Shown: positions 36,022-44,430 of the stretch, piece by piece
Numbering within the stretch: the stretch's first letter is position 1
How the letters are laid out: every line of letters begins with the position of its first letter
Source: Pseudomonas rhizosphaerae
GTDB taxonomy: Bacteria; Pseudomonadota; Gammaproteobacteria; Pseudomonadales; Pseudomonadaceae
Length of the DNA: 64,000 nt
Direction of reading: 5' to 3'
NCBI RefSeq assembly: GCF_000761155.1
Contig: NZ_CP009533.1
Coordinates: 2,170,001 to 2,234,000, forward strand
Translations under genes and position numbers: made by a program
The notes under the pieces: model-generated
The model's database searches: none
What the model was told of the DNA's origin: nothing
The model's input: only the letters and a program-made list of their open reading frames with translations

Positions 36022-36035
36022 AGACAGCGCTACCT
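36022..36035. promoter_or_regulatory. Candidate GntR operator between gntK and gntR
   Basis: AGACAGCGCTACCT matches the gntT palindrome at 12 of 14 positions and shares its AGCGCT core. That core is also part of the P. aeruginosa GntR consensus as I recall it. It lies 43 bases before the gntR start, where it could control both divergent genes. Confidence 0.65.
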
Positions 36036-36078
36036 TACCTCAACTCTTTTTCATTGCAAGTAGATAACAACAAGAATC

Positions 36079-37095
36079 ATGGCGCGAATCGGCTCACGCG
36101 CAACCGGCCTGCCGACCCTGGCCGAAGTTGCCAAACTCTCTGGTGTTTCCCCCATTACCGCTTCACGCGCACTGCGCGGGGTGTCCACGGTCGCGCCACA
36201 ACTGGCCAGCAAAGTGCTGGAAGCTGCGCAGGCCTTGGGCTACGTGGTCAACCCGGCAGCCCGTGCCCTGGCTTCGGCGCAGAGCCAGTCGGTGGTGGTA
36301 CTCATTCCTTCGCTTTCCAACCAGTTGTTCATCGACACCCTGGAAGCCATCCATGGGGTGATGCGTCCGCGTGGGCTGGAAGTGCTGATCGGCAACTTTC
36401 ACTACGATGTCGACGAAGAGGAAAACCTCATTCGCAATTACCTGGCGTACAAGCCGGGTGGCATCCTGCTGACCGGCATGAGCCGTACCGAACGCTCGCA
36501 GGCCATGCTGCACAACAGCGGTGTGCCGTGCGTGCACATGATGGAGCTGGGCGCGGACGGCGGGGGCGCCTGTGTCGGCTTTTCCCAGGAGCAGGCCGGG
36601 GCTGTTGCGGCGCGGCATTTGCTAGATGCCGGTCGCCGGCGCCTGGGGTATGTGGCGGCGCAACTCGATCCGCGGGTGATGCAGCGAGCCAAGGGGTTCA
36701 GGGCGGCGCTCGAGACGGCGGGGGTTCATGACCCGCAGCTTGAAGTGCTGTGCCCGCAGCCTTCGTCGATCGGCCTAGGTGGTGAGTTGTTCGCCGACTT
36801 GATGCGTCGGCATCCGGACGTGGACGGCGTGTTCTTCTGCAACGACGACTTGGCGCAAGGGGCCATCTATGAGGCCCAGCGTCAGGGCATCGCAATTCCG
36901 GGGCGGGTGGGGATGGTGGGGTTCAACGATCTTCCCGGCTCGGCGCATCTGGTACCCCGATTGACCTCGATTCGCACCCCGCGTGCGGAGATCGGCCGCA
37001 AGGCGGCGCAGATGCTGCTCGACAGCATGGACGGCAAAAGCCATTGCGCAGGGGCGATCGACCTGGGCTTCGAATTGGTCGTGCGCGAAACCTGA
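36079..37095 (+). CDS. gntR: LacI-family gluconate repressor
   Basis: 338 residues. The N-terminal helix-turn-helix (about 14-37, LPTLAEVAKLSGVSPITASRALRG) and hinge (AARALASAQS) are followed by a periplasmic-binding-protein-like effector domain with VDGVFFCNDDLAQGA and a C-terminal TSIRTPRAEIGRKAAQMLLD. The adjacent, divergent gntK identifies it as GntR, which responds to gluconate or 6-phosphogluconate. The start has a poor ribosome site (AACAAGAATC). Confidence 0.92.
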   Translation: MARIGSRATGLPTLAEVAKLSGVSPITASRALRGVSTVAPQLASKVLEAAQALGYVVNPAARALASAQSQSVVVLIPSLSNQLFIDTLEAIHGVMRPRGLEVLIGNFHYDVDEEENLIRNYLAYKPGGILLTGMSRTERSQAMLHNSGVPCVHMMELGADGGGACVGFSQEQAGAVAARHLLDAGRRRLGYVAAQLDPRVMQRAKGFRAALETAGVHDPQLEVLCPQPSSIGLGGELFADLMRRHPDVDGVFFCNDDLAQGAIYEAQRQGIAIPGRVGMVGFNDLPGSAHLVPRLTSIRTPRAEIGRKAAQMLLDSMDGKSHCAGAIDLGFELVVRET

Positions 37096-37110
37096 TTCGA
37101 TCGGCAAACC

Positions 37111-37246
37111 TCGACGCGGCTTGCGCCGCTGCTACAGGGGATCGCGGCGCTTGTGTAGCAGCGGCGCGAGCCGCGTTGGCGGTGGATGCGGTGTGTCTGG
37201 TGCCACGCGGTGAGGCCGGACGCGGCTTGCGCCGCTGCTACAGGGG
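37111..37246. repeat. Cluster of three type-B REP elements
   Basis: Copies at 37111-37140, 37155-37178 (inverted) and 37218-37246, core GACGCGGCTTGCGCCGCTGC. This family differs from the GACCGCTCC family elsewhere in the window. They fill the gap between the convergent gntR and AraC-family genes. Confidence 0.82.
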
Positions 37247-37275
37247 CGGTGCTGTACCTGACGTTGCGCTGGAAT

Positions 37276-38160
37276 TCAGCGCAGGTCGCGTTCCTGGCCG
37301 GGGCTGTGGTTGAAGAGGCGCTTGTACTCGCGGCTGAACTGCGAACTGCTCTGGTAGCCCACCTTCAACGCAACCTGGCTGACGTTCATTGCGTCGGCCA
37401 CCAGCAGTGCGCGGGCCTTGAGCAGGCGCAGGCGCTTGATGTATTGCACCGGCGAGGCCAGGGTGTTGCGCTTGAAATGCTCGTGGAAGGTCGAGGCACT
37501 CATGTTCGCGCGACGGGCCAGGTCATCGACCTGCAACGGCTCTTCGTAATGCGCATGCAGCCAGGACAACGCGCCAGCGATGCGGGCGAATTGCCCCTGT
37601 TGCTCCACCAAGGCACGCAGCACATGGCCATTGGGCCCGCGCAAAGCGGTATAGAGGACTTCGCGCAGGCGAGCCTGGCCCATGGCCAAGCGGTCCTGGG
37701 GATCGTGCAGACACTGCAGCAGCCGCTCCACGGCCCCGCGCATGGAATCGTCCAGCGGCACGGCGGTCATCGACTCGGTGGTCTGCGCCTGACTCGGCCC
37801 GGGCTCCATGGCCAGGACCAGTTCACCCAGCAACGTGCGATCGATCGGTATCGACACGCCGAGCAGGGGCAGCTGTTCACTGGCGAAGGTCTCGCACTCG
37901 AACGGCACCGGCAGGGCCTGGATCAGGTAATGCCCGGCGCCATACTCCAGGGTGCGCTCGCCCAGGTACGCCAGCTTGCTGCCCTGGGCGATCACCATCA
38001 GGCTGGGTTCATAGATCTGCGCGGTGCGCGCGATGTGGCTGCGGCACGAAACCACCCGCAAGCCGTCGATGGACGTAGGAATCCAGTCGTCGGCAACGGC
38101 CAGCGGACGGATCAGCTCCACCAGGCGGGCGTTGGCGTCGAGGTGTTTGGTCAGGCTCAT
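37276..38160 (-). CDS. AraC-family transcriptional regulator (AraC_N type)
   Basis: 294 residues from ATG 38160; an ATG at 38181 is also possible. The N-terminal domain (PSLMVIAQGSKLAYLGERTLEYGAGHYL) is the cupin-like AraC_N fold. The C-terminus carries two helix-turn-helix motifs, LQVDDLARRANMSASTFHEHFKRNT and MNVSQVALKVGYQSSSQFSREYKRLF. It is divergent from the zinc alcohol dehydrogenase, which is probably its target, as this family often controls an adjacent aldehyde or alcohol oxidoreductase. The effector is unknown. Confidence 0.88.
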   Translation of the reverse strand: MSLTKHLDANARLVELIRPLAVADDWIPTSIDGLRVVSCRSHIARTAQIYEPSLMVIAQGSKLAYLGERTLEYGAGHYLIQALPVPFECETFASEQLPLLGVSIPIDRTLLGELVLAMEPGPSQAQTTESMTAVPLDDSMRGAVERLLQCLHDPQDRLAMGQARLREVLYTALRGPNGHVLRALVEQQGQFARIAGALSWLHAHYEEPLQVDDLARRANMSASTFHEHFKRNTLASPVQYIKRLRLLKARALLVADAMNVSQVALKVGYQSSSQFSREYKRLFNHSPGQERDLR

Positions 38161-38330
38161 GGGATACCACGGATCAGGCATGAAATCAGACGCCCATGAT
38201 CGCACGTTCGGGCCCCGTTTGCGGGGTGCTCGGAGGAATGGGCATGCATCGCGCAGGATCGGACATGGCCGCGGGCGCGGGTGAGGGCCACAATCGGCGC
38301 CTGATCATCTTCGTTTCGAGAGGTTTCAAC

Positions 38331-39383
38331 ATGTCCAAGGCACTCGGCTACGCCGCGCTTTCGCCCACTACGCCACTGGCTCCCCTGAGCTTTGATCGTC
38401 GTGCCCTGCGCCCCGACGACGTCAGCATCGCCATCGAATACTGCGGCGTCTGCCACTCCGACCTGCACCAGGCCCGCAACGACTGGGGCATCGCCGTGTA
38501 TCCGCTGGTACCGGGCCACGAGATCGTTGGCCGCGTGGTCGCCGTCGGTGCCCAGGTGCAGAAATACGCCGTAGGCGACCGCGTGGGCGTGGGCTGCATG
38601 GTCGACTCGTGCCAACACTGCGATGCCTGTCACGCCGACCTGGAGCAATACTGCCTGGAAGGCCCGACCATGACCTACGCCACGCCCGACCGTGTCGATG
38701 GCACCAACACCATGGGCGGCTACTCGGACAGCATCGTGGTCAGCGAGAACTTCGTCGTGCGTATTCCCGACGGCCTCGATGCGGCCAACGCTGCGCCGAT
38801 CCTCTGTGCAGGCATCACCACCTACTCGCCGCTCAAGCACTACGGCGTCAAGCCGGGTGACAAGGTCGGCATTCTGGGCATGGGCGGCCTGGGCCACATG
38901 GGCATCAAGTTCGCCAAGGCGCTGGGCGCCGAAGTGACACTGTTCACCCGTTCGGCGAGCAAGGCTGCCGAAGGCCGCCGCCAGGGTGCAGACCATGTCA
39001 TCGTATCCACCGATGCCGAGCAGATGAAAGCAGCTGCCGAAACCTTCGATTTCCTGCTCGACACCATTCCAGTGCCTCACGACCTGAACCCCTACCTGGA
39101 AACCCTGCGCTTCGACGGCGTGCACATTCTGGTAGGTCTGATCCAGCCAGTGGACCCTGCACTGCACGCAGCCAACCTGGTGCTCAAGCGCCGCGTGCTG
39201 GCCGGCTCGTTGATCGGTGGCATCAAGGAAACCCAGGAAGTGCTGGATTTCTGCGCCGAACACAACATCACCTGTGATATCGAGATGCTGGACATCAAGA
39301 ACATCAACGAAGCCTTCGAGCGCATGCACGCCGGTGATGTGAAGTACCGCTTCGTGATCGACATGGCCACCCTCAAGGCCTGA
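38331..39383 (+). CDS. Zinc-dependent NAD(P) alcohol dehydrogenase (YahK/CAD-like)
   Basis: 350 residues from ATG 38331, with GAGAGG upstream. It has the catalytic zinc region IEYCGVCHSDLHQARNDWG, GHEIVGRVVAVG, the structural zinc cluster CQHCDACHADLEQYC, and the Rossmann motif GILGMGGLGHMGIKFAKALG. This is the cinnamyl-alcohol-dehydrogenase/YahK branch, usually NADPH-linked and active as an aldehyde reductase with broad substrates. It is divergent from the AraC regulator and followed by REP repeats. Confidence 0.92.
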   Translation: MSKALGYAALSPTTPLAPLSFDRRALRPDDVSIAIEYCGVCHSDLHQARNDWGIAVYPLVPGHEIVGRVVAVGAQVQKYAVGDRVGVGCMVDSCQHCDACHADLEQYCLEGPTMTYATPDRVDGTNTMGGYSDSIVVSENFVVRIPDGLDAANAAPILCAGITTYSPLKHYGVKPGDKVGILGMGGLGHMGIKFAKALGAEVTLFTRSASKAAEGRRQGADHVIVSTDAEQMKAAAETFDFLLDTIPVPHDLNPYLETLRFDGVHILVGLIQPVDPALHAANLVLKRRVLAGSLIGGIKETQEVLDFCAEHNITCDIEMLDIKNINEAFERMHAGDVKYRFVIDMATLKA

Positions 39384-39403
39384 CACGACCTCGTCGACCC
39401 TGC

Positions 39404-39496
39404 CCTGTAGCAGCGGCGCGAGCCGCGTCGGCGGCCAATGCGGTGTGTCCAGGTGACCGCATTGACCGGGACGCGGCTTGCGCCGCTGCTACGGGG
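39404..39496. repeat. Inverted pair of type-B REP elements
   Basis: TGTAGCAGCGGCGCGAGCCG at 39404-39429 faces its complement at 39470-39496. Located between the dehydrogenase and the glycosyltransferase genes. Confidence 0.82.
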
Positions 39497-39572
39497 GTCG
39501 AGGGGGCGCTTTAGATGCAACCATTCCTGCGCGCCAGCCTCAAAGCTGCAATCCGTGCCAGGAACATCCTCG

Positions 39573-40643
39573 ATGTCTTCATTTGCCTCTCGTCCGTTGC
39601 GCATCGGTGTGCTGACGCACATCAAACATCCCATTCGCCAACCGTTCGCCGGCGGCCTGGAAGCGTTCACCCATGACGTGACGTCCGGGCTGATGCAGCG
39701 GGGCCACGACGTCACGCTGTTCGCCAGTTCGTCCAGCGATCCGGCACTCAACATCGTGCCGGTGTGGGACGACTCCACCTACAAGGACGGTCGACGCGCC
39801 TGCCTGAGCTCCGAATACATCGAAGAGCATCATGCCTACCTCAAGGCGATGCAAAACATCGACGACCATCGCTTCGATGTCATTTTCAACAACAGCCTGC
39901 ACTATGTGCCGGCGACCATGGCTTCGATGATTCGCACGCCGATGCTCACGGTGCTGCATACGCCGCCGTTCTTCGAGCTGATCAACGCCTACAGCGGTGA
40001 ACGCCGTGCCGGGCATTTCGCGACCATTTCCGAGGCCAATGCACGGCAGTGGAAGGACGTCATCCCCGAGTGCCATATCATTCCCAACGGCATCGACCTG
40101 CAGACCTGGTCGCCGCGGGCCGCACCGTTGGAGCATGCCATCTGGTTCGGCCGACTGGTACCCGACAAGGGCGCGCACTTGGCCATGGACGCCGCGAAGT
40201 TGGCGGGTGTCCCGTTGCGCCTGGCCGGTCAGGCGGTGGATCCTCGCTACTTCAAGGAAGAGATTCAGCCACGCCTGAGCGAGCAGTGCCAATACCTCGG
40301 CCATCTGGGGCGTGAAGAGCTGGCGATCGAGTTGGCCAGTGCATCCGCTGCGCTGGTCACACCGTGCTGGGAAGAACCCTTCGGCCTGGTCGTGGCCGAA
40401 GCGCTGGCCTGCGGCACGCCTGTAGCGGCCTTTGCCCGTGGCGCAGTGGGCGATCTGCTGACCGACGCCACCGGCGTACTGGCCGCCGGCGGCGACGTCG
40501 AGGGCCTGGCCCAGGCGCTGCGTCTGGCTCGGCGCAAGTCGCGTCTGGCCTGCCGCCTGCACGCCGAGGCGCAGTGGAGCCATGAGGTCATGCTCGATCG
40601 CTACGACACGCTGTTGCGGCAGGTGGCCGAAGCCCGTGCCTGA
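39573..40643 (+). CDS. Family 4 glycosyltransferase
   Basis: 356 residues from ATG 39573, with AGGAAC upstream. GT-B fold: RIGVLTHIKHPIRQPFAGGLEAFTHDVTSGL at the N-terminus, HIIPNGIDLQTWSP at the domain junction, IWFGRLVPDKGAHLAMDAAK, and the GT4 EX7E element PCWEEPFGLVVAEALACGTPVAAF. It transfers a sugar from a nucleotide donor to an unknown acceptor. The next glycosyltransferase gene overlaps its last eight bases, so both are made from one message. No O-antigen, exopolysaccharide or polymerase gene is nearby. Confidence 0.88.
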   Translation: MSSFASRPLRIGVLTHIKHPIRQPFAGGLEAFTHDVTSGLMQRGHDVTLFASSSSDPALNIVPVWDDSTYKDGRRACLSSEYIEEHHAYLKAMQNIDDHRFDVIFNNSLHYVPATMASMIRTPMLTVLHTPPFFELINAYSGERRAGHFATISEANARQWKDVIPECHIIPNGIDLQTWSPRAAPLEHAIWFGRLVPDKGAHLAMDAAKLAGVPLRLAGQAVDPRYFKEEIQPRLSEQCQYLGHLGREELAIELASASAALVTPCWEEPFGLVVAEALACGTPVAAFARGAVGDLLTDATGVLAAGGDVEGLAQALRLARRKSRLACRLHAEAQWSHEVMLDRYDTLLRQVAEARA

Positions 40644-41700
40644 GCGTCCGCAGATCGGCTACTACGTCCATCACCACGGTTCGGGCCATGGCATGCGCGC
40701 CCTGGCCATCGCCCGGCACCTGGACTGCGACGTCACGTTGATCGGCTCGCGACTGCCCGAGGGGCCTTATCCCCCGAAGGTAAAGGCTCTGCAGTTGCCC
40801 GGTGACACCGCGCCAGGCATGCAGGTCGAAAGCTTTCCTGCTTTGCACTACGCGCCCCTGGCCGTGGACGGGTTGCGCGAACGCATGGGCCTGCTGGCCG
40901 ACTGGATGCGCGACGCCTGGCCGTGCCTGTTGGTGGTGGACGTGTCGGTCGAGGTCGCCATGCTGGCCCGGCTGTTCGGCGTGCCGTGCGTGTACATGCG
41001 TCAGCATGGCGAGCGAACCGACGCCGCCCACCTGCAAGCCTATGCCTCGGCCTCGCGTCTGTTGGCGCCGTATCCGTTCGCCATGGAGTGCAGCCAGATG
41101 CCCGAGTGGGTGCTGGCCAAGACCGATCATTGCGGGTGGGTGTCGCGTTACAGCCGTCGCGCTGGCGCACACGCAGAGGCCGAGCAGGGAAGCGTGCTGG
41201 TGATCACGGGGCAGGGCGGCACCGCCTTTACCGAAGATTCGCTGGCGGCGATTGCCCGTCGCTGTCCGGATCATCGATTCCGTGTGGCCGGTCCATTGCC
41301 GACGAGCGACGCGCCACTACCCGCCAACCTGACGCTACTGGGACAGCTCGCCGACCCCTTGCCGGAGCTGCTGCGCGCTGAAGTCGTGGTGGGCAGTGCC
41401 GGCGACAATGTCGTCGCCGAAGTCGCCCATCTGGGTGGCCGCCTGATCGCGATTGCCGAGCAACGGCCGTTCGACGAGCAACGCCTGCAAGCCTTGCAAC
41501 TGGAACGGTTGGGTGTGGCGGTGGGTGTGCTCGGCGTGCCGGCAGCGGACGAATGGCCCGCGTTGCTGGAACGAGCTCGACGGTTGCCCGGTTCCAGCGC
41601 CTGGCAGGCACTGCTCAGTGACAGTGCCGCGCAAGACGCCGCCGCGAGTATTGTAGAAACGCTCGACGGCCATTTTCAGCCAGCGCTCAGCCCGCCTTGA
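40636..41700 (+). CDS. Glycosyltransferase of MurG/GT28-like fold
   Basis: 354 residues from GTG 40636, which has AGGTGG upstream and overlaps the previous stop by eight bases. The N-terminus IGYYVHHHGSGHGMRALAIARHL has the Gly-rich and His loop seen in MurG and related UDP-sugar transferases. The C-terminal GT28 part has LVITGQGGTAFTEDSLAAIA and VVVGSAGDNVVAEVAHLGGRLIAI. Donor and acceptor are unknown. With the coupled GT4 gene it makes a two-step glycosylation pair. Its end overlaps the end of a DUF1652 gene on the other strand by 14 bases. Confidence 0.78.
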   Translation: MPERPQIGYYVHHHGSGHGMRALAIARHLDCDVTLIGSRLPEGPYPPKVKALQLPGDTAPGMQVESFPALHYAPLAVDGLRERMGLLADWMRDAWPCLLVVDVSVEVAMLARLFGVPCVYMRQHGERTDAAHLQAYASASRLLAPYPFAMECSQMPEWVLAKTDHCGWVSRYSRRAGAHAEAEQGSVLVITGQGGTAFTEDSLAAIARRCPDHRFRVAGPLPTSDAPLPANLTLLGQLADPLPELLRAEVVVGSAGDNVVAEVAHLGGRLIAIAEQRPFDEQRLQALQLERLGVAVGVLGVPAADEWPALLERARRLPGSSAWQALLSDSAAQDAAASIVETLDGHFQPALSPP

Positions 41701-41944
41701 GTGCTTGGGGCGGGATGAACGCTTCGAGCTCGGATTCCACCGCCTCGATGATGCGCTCCACGTCGGCGGCGTTCATGACGGTCGCGCAGGGCAGGCCGGC
41801 AATGGTTAGTAGCGTTTCACCGCTGCTGCGGTCGAAGAGCCTGGCGACCATGCTGCTGGCAGCGTCCATGCTGCCTTCGAAGCCCATGGGGTGAAAATGC
41901 CAGCGCATGACCTGGCATGCATTCGGAAACGTCATCTTGTTCAT
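41687..41944 (-). CDS. DUF1652-like small protein
   Basis: 85 residues from ATG 41944, with AGGTGG six bases upstream. MNKMTFPNACQVMRWHFHPMGFEGSMDAASSMVARLFD, then GETLLTIAGLPCATVMNAADVERIIEAVESELEAF follow the layout of DUF1652 (N-terminal helix, three strands, long C-terminal helix), though the sequence is diverged from the copy at 26.7 kb. It lies downstream of kguT, where kguD would be expected. The function is unknown. Confidence 0.7.
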   Translation of the reverse strand: MNKMTFPNACQVMRWHFHPMGFEGSMDAASSMVARLFDRSSGETLLTIAGLPCATVMNAADVERIIEAVESELEAFIPPQALKAG

Positions 41945-42100
41945 CGCGCCCACCTGTTGCACGCCACTTGCGGTAGGGCAGGCAATCCGTGGATCGCCTG
42001 TCTTGGTTACCTCTAGAGGTTTAACCGTAGCACCGCTTGGATGACAGGTGTGCGGTTTGCCGCGAACGCTGGATGATTTCATCCAGTTTCATGATCTGGG

Positions 42101-43405
42101 TCAGTGTTTGCACGGCTTGAACGCTGCCGTGGCGGCTTGTTTGACGTCCAGGTCACAACCGCTAGGCTTGAGCAGTAGGGTCAGCAGCGCCGACAGCAAC
42201 AAGGCGCCGCTCATCAACAGATAGGACGCACCAGGGTTGCCGGTGCTGGCGTTCAGGTAACCCACCAGGTAGGACCCGGCGAACGAGCCCAGGGCGCCCA
42301 TGCTGTTGATCAGCGCCATCGCGCCGCCCGCCACGTTGGCCGGAAGGATTTCCGGGACGATGGCAAAGAACGGCCCGTAAGGGGCGTACATGCACGCGCC
42401 GGCGACCACCAGCAGCGCGTAGGATCCCCAGAAGTGATCGCTGCCCAGAGCGTAGGAGCCGTAGAAAGCCAATGCGGCCAGCAGCAATGGCGGCCAGACG
42501 AAACGCTTGCGCTTTTGCATGCGGTCGGAAAACCAGCTCACTACCAGCATGCCGATCACTGCCGCTAGGTAGGGCAGGGACGACAGCCAGCCGGCCTCGA
42601 TCATGTCCATCTGCGCGCCTTGCTTGAGAATCGAAGGCAGCCACAGCACGAAGCCGTAGACACCCACACTCCAGAGGAAGAATTGCAGCGACAGCGTGAT
42701 GACCTTGCCCGAGCGGAACGCCTCGGCGTAGTTCTTCACCGGCTTCATGCCCACTTGCTCGGCGGCCAGGGCCGCTTGCAAGTCGTCTTTCTCTTGCTGG
42801 CTGAGCCACTTGGCCTGGGCCGGACGGTCGTCGGCCAGGCGCCACCAGATGAAGGCCCAGATCACCGCTGGCAGCCCTTCGATGATGAACATCCAGCGCC
42901 AGCTGTAATGCTGGATCAGGTAGCCCGACACCACCGACATCCACAGCATGGTGACCGGGTTGCCCAGAATCAGGAACGTGTTGGCCCGCGAGCGTTCGGC
43001 ACGGGTGAACCAGTGGCACAGGTACACCAGCATCGCTGGCATGACCACCGCCTCGACCACCCCGAGCATGAAGCGGATCACGATCAGCCAGTAGGCGCTG
43101 GACACCACGCCAGTCAAGGTTGCCAGGCTGCCCCAGAGGATCAGGCTGACGAAGATCAGCTGCTTGACGCTGTGCCGCTGCGCGTAGATGGCGCCGGGTA
43201 CCTGGAAGAAGAAGTAACCCAGAAAGAACAGCGCGCCGAGCAGCGAGGACAGCCCTGGCGTGATGTTCAGGTCGGCGGCCATGCCCGAGGCGGCGGCGAA
43301 GCCATAGTTGGCCCGGTCCAGGTAGGCCAGGCTGTAGGTGATGAAAACGATCGGCATGATGTACCACCAGCGACGGCTGGCGAGTTTCACGGTCTGGCTC
43401 TGCAT
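42101..43405 (-). CDS. kguT: 2-ketogluconate MFS transporter
   Basis: 434 residues from ATG 43405, with AGGAG eight bases upstream. Twelve hydrophobic segments; it starts RRWWYIMPIVFITYSLAYLDRANYGFAAA, which is typical of the anion:cation symporter branch that holds KguT, phthalate and hexuronate carriers. The kguE-kguK-kguT order with ptxS fixes the substrate as 2-ketogluconate. It follows kguK by 83 bases and is expected to be transcribed from the PtxS-controlled kguE promoter. Confidence 0.9.
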   Translation of the reverse strand: MQSQTVKLASRRWWYIMPIVFITYSLAYLDRANYGFAAASGMAADLNITPGLSSLLGALFFLGYFFFQVPGAIYAQRHSVKQLIFVSLILWGSLATLTGVVSSAYWLIVIRFMLGVVEAVVMPAMLVYLCHWFTRAERSRANTFLILGNPVTMLWMSVVSGYLIQHYSWRWMFIIEGLPAVIWAFIWWRLADDRPAQAKWLSQQEKDDLQAALAAEQVGMKPVKNYAEAFRSGKVITLSLQFFLWSVGVYGFVLWLPSILKQGAQMDMIEAGWLSSLPYLAAVIGMLVVSWFSDRMQKRKRFVWPPLLLAALAFYGSYALGSDHFWGSYALLVVAGACMYAPYGPFFAIVPEILPANVAGGAMALINSMGALGSFAGSYLVGYLNASTGNPGASYLLMSGALLLSALLTLLLKPSGCDLDVKQAATAAFKPCKH

Positions 43406-43488
43406 GGTCTGACTCCTGAGCATTTTGTAATTGTCGCAACAGGTAGAGGGGTGCTGATTCAACGATCTTGCGTGGCTGTTCTTTCAGG

Positions 43489-44430
43489 TCATCGGTTTTC
43501 GTCCGCCGTGAGCGCGGCGCGGGTGGGCAAGCCTTCCATGTCACCTGGGCTCTGCACCGCCAGGCTGCCGATCCAGTTGCCGCGAGCGGCGGCCTTGGGC
43601 AGGTCGCGGCCTTCGAGCAGGGCACTGATGACGCCCACGGCGAAGCCGTCGCCGGCGCCAACCGTGTCCACCACTTTGTGCACTGGGCGTGCGGCCACAT
43701 AGCCCTGTTGCTCGTGGCTGCAGTAGAAAGCGCCGTCCGCGCCCAGCTTGATCACCACTGCGTGCACGCCCAGGTCCAGGTAGAAACGGGCGATGTCTTC
43801 GCAGCGTTCTTGCCCGGTCAGCAGCTGCCCTTCGGCCAGCCCTGGCAGTACCCAGTCGGCAAGGGCTGCAAGGCTGTTGACCTGCTCGATCATGTGCGCC
43901 TGGCTGGGCCACAGCGACGGGCGCAGGTTGGGATCGAACGACACGCTGCGGCCGCCCGCACGCATCTGCGTCATCAAGTGCCGCGTCAGCGCGTTCATGC
44001 TGGGCGACAGCGCAGGCGCAATGCCGGTCGCGTGCAGGTGACGCGCATCGAGCAAGCGCTCGGGCACATCGGCGATGCCCATATGGCTGGCCGCCGATCC
44101 GCGGCGGAAATATTCGACGCTGGGGTCCGTGCCGTCGTTCTGCAACGACTTGAACTGGAAACCGGTAGGGTGCTGCGGATCCACGCCGACGTGGCTGCAG
44201 TCCAGCCCCTCGCGTTGCAGCGCTGCGACGATGAAACGACCCAGGGAGTCGTCGCCCACGCGGCTCAACCAGCCAACGTCGAAGCCTAGCCGCGACAGGC
44301 CGATGGCAACATTGTTGTCAGCACCGGCGATGCGCTTGTTGAAGCGCTCGACATCGGCCAGTTCACCGGTCTGCTCGGCGACGAACATGGCCATGGTTTC
44401 GCCAAAGCTCAGTACATCGAACTCAGCCAT
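43489..44430 (-). CDS. kguK: 2-ketogluconate kinase (PfkB family)
   Basis: 313 residues. A ribokinase-fold sugar kinase beginning FDVLSFGETMAMFVAEQTGELADVERF, with RIAGADNNVAIGLSRLG near 33-50 and the anion-hole/catalytic-base motif DTVGAGDGFAVG near 255-266, whose Asp is the base. It phosphorylates 2-ketogluconate to 2-keto-6-phosphogluconate. Its first eight bases overlap the end of kguE. The next step, reduction by KguD to 6-phosphogluconate, has no gene in this operon. Confidence 0.93.
   Translation of the reverse strand: MAEFDVLSFGETMAMFVAEQTGELADVERFNKRIAGADNNVAIGLSRLGFDVGWLSRVGDDSLGRFIVAALQREGLDCSHVGVDPQHPTGFQFKSLQNDGTDPSVEYFRRGSAASHMGIADVPERLLDARHLHATGIAPALSPSMNALTRHLMTQMRAGGRSVSFDPNLRPSLWPSQAHMIEQVNSLAALADWVLPGLAEGQLLTGQERCEDIARFYLDLGVHAVVIKLGADGAFYCSHEQQGYVAARPVHKVVDTVGAGDGFAVGVISALLEGRDLPKAAARGNWIGSLAVQSPGDMEGLPTRAALTADENR

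Noticed and set aside
37096..37275. CRISPR-like array of repeats
   Set aside because: Repeats alternate in orientation, are unevenly spaced and occur all over the window; they are REP elements, and no cas genes are present.
42061..42100. Tiny frame and hairpin (CTGGATGA/TCATCCAG) after kguT as a kguD remnant
   Set aside because: The 23-codon frame does not resemble KguD and has no ribosome site; the hairpin lacks a T run. Too weak to annotate.
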